The notes under the pieces: generated by a model
Seen by the model: the letters and a program-made list of their open reading frames with translations, nothing else
The model's database searches: none
What the model was told of the DNA's origin: nothing
Assembly (NCBI GenBank): GCA_910589415.1
Contig: OU342634.1
Coordinates: forward strand, 44,877,723 to 44,941,722
Length of the DNA stretch: 64,000 nt
DNA from: Malachius bipustulatus
Lineage: Eukaryota; Arthropoda; Insecta; Coleoptera; Melyridae
Reading direction: 5' to 3'
Position numbers and translations under genes: made by a program
In this document: positions 58,000 through 64,000 of the stretch, one piece after another
Layout of the letters: each line of letters starts with the position of its first letter
Numbering within the stretch: the first letter of the stretch is position 1

Positions 58000-59801
58000 T
58001 ACCTATAGGTCTAGGGACAACTTACAGGATGCTGTGGTGGACACGGAAAAATTGCGTCAAATTACCTGATTCATTGACAAGGCAGGAGCCTGTTCTTAAG
58101 CGTCTGGGCGTTCCAACTAGCGAGTCTATTTTGTGGCTGGTTATCCAGGCGCTTTAATAAATCAGGAGTTTTAAAATATCAGACAAGTCAAAAATTCGGT
58201 ACTTGAATTGAAAAAATATCCAATTTTTTAACCACTGTCTGACACGATCAGCTTTGGCAAGAAAAAATATAATCCAGGGCTTAATAGTTGAAGATGTGGT
58301 GCATAGGTGCTTTGTTCAAAACATGCATTTTGGACCATTTTTAATATAAAAAATATCTAAATAAAATAATTAAGCCCGTTTTAAAAATAAATATCATCCA
58401 TTAAATTCAATCAAAGAAAGAATAGGTATTTATGATTTTTTGATATTATTTTATAGCATTTTTTCTTTCCGGAGTTTTGCTTATTGAATTAATAAACATT
58501 ACCCACCACGTCGTAACAATTATTTGAATTGTAGAAATATCTTTAACCAAATATTTATACACAATGATAGGCTCCATGAGTAATGAAAATTCCGAAAGCT
58601 CAACGCCAATATTGTAACATTTATGTAGTAATATCAGTAACAATAATAGTAATCATCATTATAGGAAAAAAAATCTAATTTTAGATACTCTAACTAACTG
58701 AAGATCCTATACGAGTACCTACGCAATTAATTTAATTCAATAACAAACAAAGCACTGATTTTTAATTAATCCATGCCAAGTTAGATGAGAATTTTGAAGT
58801 TTACGTCACAGACAACTCACACCACCCACAAGTTTTTAAGGCGTCACTCGTTGAGACTTACAAATATCGCTCATATCATTGAGGAATTTCATTCCTCACG
58901 TTGTCTCTAAATTTATCTCTCGTCCGACCGAAATCAGAATAAACTGTGATGAGTAACTGATTTTAACTAAAAATACTTTGCCGATATACTCGGCCAGAAT
59001 GTTACTCATGAGGGAGATCTTAAAAACAATATAACGGACGTGAATAGGAAATCTGGATATTCTAGGATCTAGGCGTCATACAGTTCCTCTACCACTTTCC
59101 AGGAAAATGCATCATTAATAAAACAATATATGCATAACAACTATTACAAAATCGCTGTAATAATTATCGAGGAGTGGTTAAGGTAGAGTTTTCCTGGCGA
59201 GTTAAGAGGAAATTGTCCACCTTTTCAGTTTGTTACAAATCAAATTTTAGTTACAAATCAACTGGAGAATTTTGGAACACTATCAAAAGTAGCTTTTTTC
59301 GTCAATATTTGAAATATAATTTTATGGCAAAATTGGCAACAATGTTAAAAAAACTCATTTATATTTTATTAAGTAACGTTTTATGTAATTTATGCTCCTC
59401 CCACTCGCTACCCTTGACTTGATGGATGAAAAAATACGAAATAAATATTTTTGCCTATAATAGGAGCCCCACGGCGAGGCAAGCATGTTAGGGGTCCAAA
59501 GTCTTTCTATTCCCCCTTGAACAGCGGGAATCCGCAAGCTCGCAACCTCGGCCCGCCAGGGTTTCTACCCCTTTTCTCCTTTTCTTTAAAAGATCCCCTT
59601 CTCCTACTTTCGTCAAAAGACTCCCTTTCTCGTTCTTTCGAAAAAAGGCCACCAGGGTATAGGATAGAGGGTCTGAGACCCTGTTCAACATGTTCACGCG
59701 CTCTTAGACGGCGAGAGAGAGAGGACTCATGAGAAAAAAAGAAAGAAGTGGGAGAGGAAGCAACCCTCCGACTTCCTTCTCTGACGAAATAGGCTAGGCA
59801 T
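58000..59801. other. No gene recognised
   Basis: AT-rich, except a GC- and pyrimidine-rich island at 59460-59780 that yields frames in several phases with low-complexity Arg/Ser/Glu content. This is typical of composition, not coding. Confidence 0.45.
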
Positions 59802-60169
59802 AAATAAAATTTCTCGCACTCCATGTTTTTTGGGTCGCTGAACAAGATTTTGCACTTGTTTTTCTAAAAAAAATTTCACTAAATCGTTTTTTCGACACGT
59901 CGCCTACCAGCTCTACCAGCGGAACGATTATCTTCCAAAAAAAAACCGTCATTTTTGAGAAATGTAAGAAATTTTGTCTACTTCAATTTTGTATAGAGCG
60001 GGCTTGTCAGGAAAACGCTTCTTCTGAGATTTAGAACAAAAACTCAAGTGCCAAAATTTTGACAAAAAGTGCAAAAAAAAACAAAGTTCCGGGCCAAATT
60101 AATGCCAGCAAACTTCAAATTCGTGTTCAGCGACCCAAAAAACATATAGGGTGAGAAAATAAAAATTAT
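59802..60169. mobile_element. Hairpin element, copy 2
   Basis: Left arm 59802-59850 (CATGTTTTTTGGGTCGCTGA ACA) pairs with right arm 60111-60169 (TGTTCAGCGACCCAAAAAAC AT…GGGTGAGAAAAT). The interior shares AAAAAGTGCAAAAAAAAACA, AAGTTCCGGGCC and GCCAGCAAACTTCAAATTCG with the copy at 45887. No coding frame. Confidence 0.6.
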
Positions 60170-60250
60170 AGGAAAACATTGCTCTGAAAATTCTAATATG
60201 TCCAGCTCGATGCCCAGCCTAGAAGCTAAATTAAGATTTTTTATTATTAT

Positions 60251-60490
60251 TCAAACGATCTCTAAAGTGCAGCATGGCTATGTTTGGTCAGTACTTGGAT
60301 GGGTGACCAAACTTGATAGTGGTAACTAAAAAAGTTCCGTGACCGATCGTGTTCCGGGAGGTACGTTAAAAAGGGGGTCCCGCCTGCTTCACAGCAGTCG
60401 TTAGGTTACGTCAGAGGCCCTTGAGGCTACTTGAAAACTTCTAACACTTGGGCTTTACCACAGCCATACGATATTTATTTATTTATTATT
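60251..60490 (+). mobile_element. 5S-rRNA-derived SINE, copy 2
   Basis: Same element as at 39207, without the 4-bp insertion: GGTCAGTACTTGGATGGGTG ACC matches the 5S box at nearly every position. It shares TCAAACGATCTCTAAAGTGC at the start, the GGGGGTCCCG / CAGAGGCCCTTGAGGC body, CACTTGGGCTTTACCACAGC and the tail ATATTTATTTATTTATTATT. The first half of 5S is missing in both copies. Confidence 0.8.
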
Positions 60491-60725
60491 ATTTAATTAA
60501 AAAATTAGGAAACATCGGTCTTAACTATGTTAGGTAAGACAAAGTAGCTTTACTTCAGTAATTATGTGTTGCTTCATAACCAGCTTCAAGTAAATCAAAT
60601 AAATAGTAAAATAGACGACACATGACACAACACAAACATCCAGAGCGAGACTGGGAATCGAACTCAGTCGGAGGCAATACGGTTTAGTAGGCTGCACCTC
60701 TAATCCGTCGAGCTACCACCGGCTC
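60480..60725 (-). mobile_element. tRNA-derived SINE, tail to tail with the 5S-derived SINE
   Basis: On the minus strand the head has an A-box-like TAGCTCGACGGATTAG (60700-60715) and a B box GTTCGATTCCC (60653-60663) at tRNA-like spacing. Then comes a ~170-bp body and an AATAAATAAATA tail at ~60480. The tail coincides with that of the 5S-derived SINE on the other strand. Confidence 0.6.
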
Positions 60726-61277
60726 ACACATTAAGATGATATTTTCATTTTCGTTTGTTTGAGATTATGCGAATCGTTTCTTACAGATACTTGGAAGAAA
60801 TTTGTATGATGAAAATAAAATGAAGCCTCGTTTGAGCTAAAGGCCTGACAGGACGTGTAAACCGGCAATCGTGTTTACTGAGCTAGGACAAGTGAACACT
60901 GATATGAAAACAAAGGAAAGTATTAGGTATGAGATGTTACAACAACGAGTGGTTCCGGTTCCAGTAGGAAAACAGTTCAAGTTTCCCGAAACGCAGTTTC
61001 AAACTCATTATGGTCACTTATTATTTCCCAATACTTCCCCATATTTCCCTATGACAAAGGGAAATCGTCGTGGGACCTCTCACCTTAGATTTTTTTATCG
61101 AGGGCCTTGCCTTAGCTCATGAGAGTTCAACACCCAATGTCTTATTCAAGGAATCGTCTTATCAAATACCATTTATGCTCAGATTTGTAGCAAAGTATTT
61201 TATGGTTGTTTTCTCATACTTCTTGCATCTATATATTTCGGAACTCCAGCTACAAACTTATTGAGCATGTTTCTTGT

Positions 61278-61552
61278 TAAAAAAATAAAACGAAAAGTTC
61301 ACATGAATATTGGCCTAAAAAACTTTCCAAAAGGAGCTAGGGCTCATTGAAAGGGCCCCCTTAAAAATGGTTTTTAATTAATATCTGCCGAACTATTGAA
61401 GCTAGAACTTTAATATTTATCATATTTATCAAGAGTGACTTATGTGACATTTAAATCAAGAGCGGTAATCAATTGGGGGTGGAGGGGTTGATTTCCTTTT
61501 CCGTAATTTTTTTTTAGACCAATGTTCATATGAACTTTTCCTTTTATTATTG
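61278..61552. mobile_element. Short element with ~45-bp inverted repeats
   Basis: GAAAAGTTCACATGAATATT GGCCTAAAAAA (from 61292) is inverted in TTTTTTAGACCAATGTTCAT ATGAACTTTTC (to 61540), and similarity extends outward through AATAAAA. The ~190-bp centre is non-coding. Confidence 0.55.
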
Positions 61553-62440
61553 AACGGTGGACATGCTCTATAAGTTTGTCGATAGAGTTACGAAGCACCC
61601 GTAGTATACTAACAATATCAAATTTTCCAAAGAGATTGCTTTGAACAAAGTAAACATGTCAGTAAATTACAAATATCGACATATCGATCGCATGACCTAC
61701 TTATTGTGTGTTAAAGTATAAATGGTGAACACAAATTAATAAATACCTTTTCCAAAATATTTGTATTTTTTAAAAATAGGTCACAATTTTTTGCTAACGA
61801 GTGCAGAATTTAATCTCAAACTTTGCATGTCGTAAAATTACCAAATAAAATCAATTATTGTTCCACTTAGATTTACTCGCATTAGCGGAATATGCAAAAA
61901 AAAAAGTGGGGAAAAAAGAATTATATCTGCTACTTGTGGAAATCCTGTATAAATGGTACATTTGGCAGCATTGGTTGCCTCACCTCTGCACATTTCAATA
62001 ATGAACTTCCAACAACTGCTGTGCCAGATGTTATTTTTAAGCACACACACCAGGATTTGTAAATCGTAACGGGGGTTTGTCAGTTCAGTAGACCAAGAAA
62101 ACGACAATAATAATCTAATTTTCATTAAAAAACCTAAAATTATTAAAGAAACAGAAGAAGTATTTTTTAACTTATGTTCAAGTATTGCTGCACATTTATT
62201 CTATGCATGCAGCAGCATTCAGCAAAATCTACCAGGATTGATGGTTAATTAAATAATTGCGGATTCCAGTTCCAAAACTTCCAATTCCCGTCAGATCATC
62301 GATAAATTTTGCTCAAAATTATACTATGACCTCTTTCATAATGCGCTACAAGAAATAAATGGCATATAAACGCACAAATTATGGTGAAATACCTATGGTT
62401 TAGATTGCATAAGAATTATTGTGACCGAGGGGTAAACCGC

Positions 62441-62640
62441 AAGTGGAAGTAGGTGTACATGTCATGTGGAAGTAGGTGGAAGTAGGTGGAAGTATGTGGA
62501 AGTATATGTGGAAGTATGTGGAAGTATGTGGAAGTATGTGGAAGTATGTGGAAGTATGTGGAAGTTAAGTGGAAGTATGTGGAAGTATGTGGAAGTTTGG
62601 TGGAAGTATGTGGAAGTTTGGTGGAAGTATATGGAAGTTT
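62441..62640. repeat. 10-bp minisatellite (GTGGAAGTAT)n
   Basis: About 16 units of GTGGAAGTAT with variants (AGTAGGTGGA, AGTTTGGTGGA). It is open in several frames on both strands only because the unit contains no stop, so the listed frames (TSTYFH… or YVEVCGS…) are not genes. Confidence 0.85.
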
Positions 62641-62749
62641 ATAACAGAAATATGACGAAGAACGGTGAAAATCACGAAATTTGAATTTCGAATTATTCAA
62701 TACCGAGTTGAATTCTTAGTAACCTAAACCTGCGTCGCCTCTGTGAGAG

Positions 62750-63131
62750 ATCGTTGTATCGTTGTATTTAACTATACCTCGTCCTTCTCAGACACATAAC
62801 ACCATACAATTCATTCTCTCTTTGTCGCACGTTAACCGAGACGTTAACTACAAACCTCGTACTCCTCGTAGGGCAGCTGGCAGCAAGAGTGACGACGTTT
62901 GGGCAATAATGGTTTGTTGTTTGCACTTGCTCTTCTGTATTTAGTAGTCTGTACTCTGTAGCAACAGCAACACTCACTAACATTACCAATTTTCAGATTG
63001 TGCGTACTGCGTAGTACATAGTATTAATCGCGTAAACGTAACCGTCAACGAAATTTTCTCCCAAATTTGTGCAATAAACGAGGCAATAAATATATAAAAA
63101 AAAAATGCCCTGAACGACCGTCAGTTACCAG
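62750..63131 (+). promoter_or_regulatory. Possible first exon / promoter region
   Basis: A less AT-rich stretch that ends in a consensus splice donor, TTACCAG|GTAAGTGAA, at 63131/63132. No coding frame leads into it, so if real it is a 5' non-coding exon of a + strand gene beyond the window. There is no independent support. Confidence 0.2.
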
Positions 63132-63908
63132 GTAAGTGAAAATTAATATAATCACGGTAATAATTACACCAAGTCGCTTTGTTCTGCCTATTTCATGTCA
63201 TAATTTTTGCTGTCTGTTTAAAATCTAATTTCTAACATACTTAATTTTATTTCTTTATAAGCCCTTTTGTCTGGCATATACGACAAAGAGTTATTTAAAA
63301 AGTTTTTATAGTAATAAAATTTCAAATTTAGAATTAAGACCTATTTAGAATTAAGATAATTAAGAATATCTCTACTTAGACCAAATTGAAAAAAATACAC
63401 TAAAATCATCGACCAACTATGAATTTTAATTTCTTGAATTTCTTGAAAAAAAATTTTTTGATTCGTGAAATAAACCTTAAAGAGATGAAAATCTATAGTG
63501 GGCCGATGATTTTAAAATTTGTAACACCTGATAGAGACATAAAAAATGTTGATTCTAAACATTTTTTTCGAATACCTTTCTGCCATATTTGCGAGCATAT
63601 TTGCCACATAAAAAGCACTTTACTCCATAGATAAATTGGTTTCTTCGAAATATCCAAGCCATAAGTACACCTATATTCATACCTGTTTTTCACGAGGTTT
63701 TTCAAGACTAAAATAAAATAATCTCGAAAATAATTATTATGCTACAAATTTGTCTCCGAGTATTTTTTAGTCAAGCTGGTCTGAACCCCAAAGAATGAAA
63801 CTTCTTCGAAAACTTCAAATTCAAAATTTTTCATGTTTTAATATATTTTACAATATGTGTAATGTTTCACCTCTCCGGGAACACACATTTAATAGTCAAA
63901 GCACTATA

Positions 63909-64000
63909 CAGGGTGTTAAGAAAATGGCGGATAAACTCTTCAGTACATTGTAGGGGACACTCAGTAGAGTACGGGAAAAATAATTTTAAAAAATCCTGAG
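63909..64000 (+). mobile_element. Start of another TA-CAGGGTG element, cut by the window end
   Basis: TA (63907-63908) followed by CAGGGTGTTAAGAAAATGGC GG, the start typical of the TA-target short elements at 12599 and 53711. The other end lies outside. Confidence 0.45.

Noticed and set aside
59450..59845. Overlapping frames on both strands in a GC-rich island
   Set aside because: Low-complexity Arg/Ser/Glu or Pro/Leu composition in several phases, typical of pyrimidine-rich DNA.
62416..62700. Repetitive peptides on both strands (STYFHILPH…, YVEVCGSMWK…)
   Set aside because: Pure 10-bp minisatellite without a stop in the unit. No flanking gene structure.

Overview
The window reads as nuclear DNA from an insect, most likely a beetle or another insect with a large, repeat-rich genome. 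It is AT-rich, it has one clear host gene split by introns, and most of the remainder is mobile-element debris. The host gene is alpha-actinin. Its translated exons match my memory of fly Actn almost residue for residue, and the exon lengths add up to the fly protein minus its first ~38 residues. The beetle suggestion is an inference from the repeat types (RTE-like LINEs, many TA-CAGGGTG short elements) and from the intron sizes. I could not run a search.

Layout. 1-2.4 kb: nothing recognised. 2.4-5.9 kb: a decayed RTE-like LINE (+) split by an internally deleted R1/LOA-like LINE (-) with an exact 15-bp target duplication. 5.9-11.6 kb: no gene recognised. 11.6-14.6 kb: a second decayed RTE-like LINE split by a 984-bp palindromic TA element, then the 3' end of another LINE between inverted repeats. 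14.6-20 kb: AT-rich, with palindromes and inverted repeat pairs. 20.0-21.6 kb: a LINE relic with reverse transcriptase and RNase H remnants. 24.9 kb: a tRNA-like sequence. 26.1-28.0 kb: three elements with inverted repeats. 28.1-32.4 kb: a structurally complete two-ORF LINE that is probably young. 32.5-34.3 kb: nothing recognised.

34.3-46.8 kb: alpha-actinin on the minus strand. It has 13 coding positions (14 exons), including a tandem pair of mutually exclusive 86-nt exons at the end of the second CH domain. Its exons encode, in order, the actin-binding CH pair, the four-repeat spectrin rod, the EF-hand region and the C-terminus GESDL. Introns carry a 5S-rRNA-derived SINE, a tandem duplication and a hairpin element. 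The exon with the start codon was not found in the 17.2 kb upstream, so the first intron probably runs past the window.

46.8-64 kb: the presumed first intron and upstream flank of alpha-actinin. It holds a palindromic element (47.6 kb), a tRNA-like sequence (48.6 kb), an element with an exact 8-bp duplication (52.5 kb) and a second copy of it with a different core (56.7 kb). It also holds a TA element interrupted by a truncated LINE with an open reverse transcriptase frame (53.7-55.9 kb), hairpin tandem repeats (55.9 kb), a second 5S-derived SINE tail to tail with a tRNA-derived SINE (60.25-60.7 kb) and a 10-bp minisatellite (62.4 kb). A stretch with a consensus splice donor lies at 63.1 kb. 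The strongest leads are the mutually exclusive exon pair with its built-in frame guard, the 5S-derived SINE, the shared-ends/different-core element pair, and the datable nested insertions.
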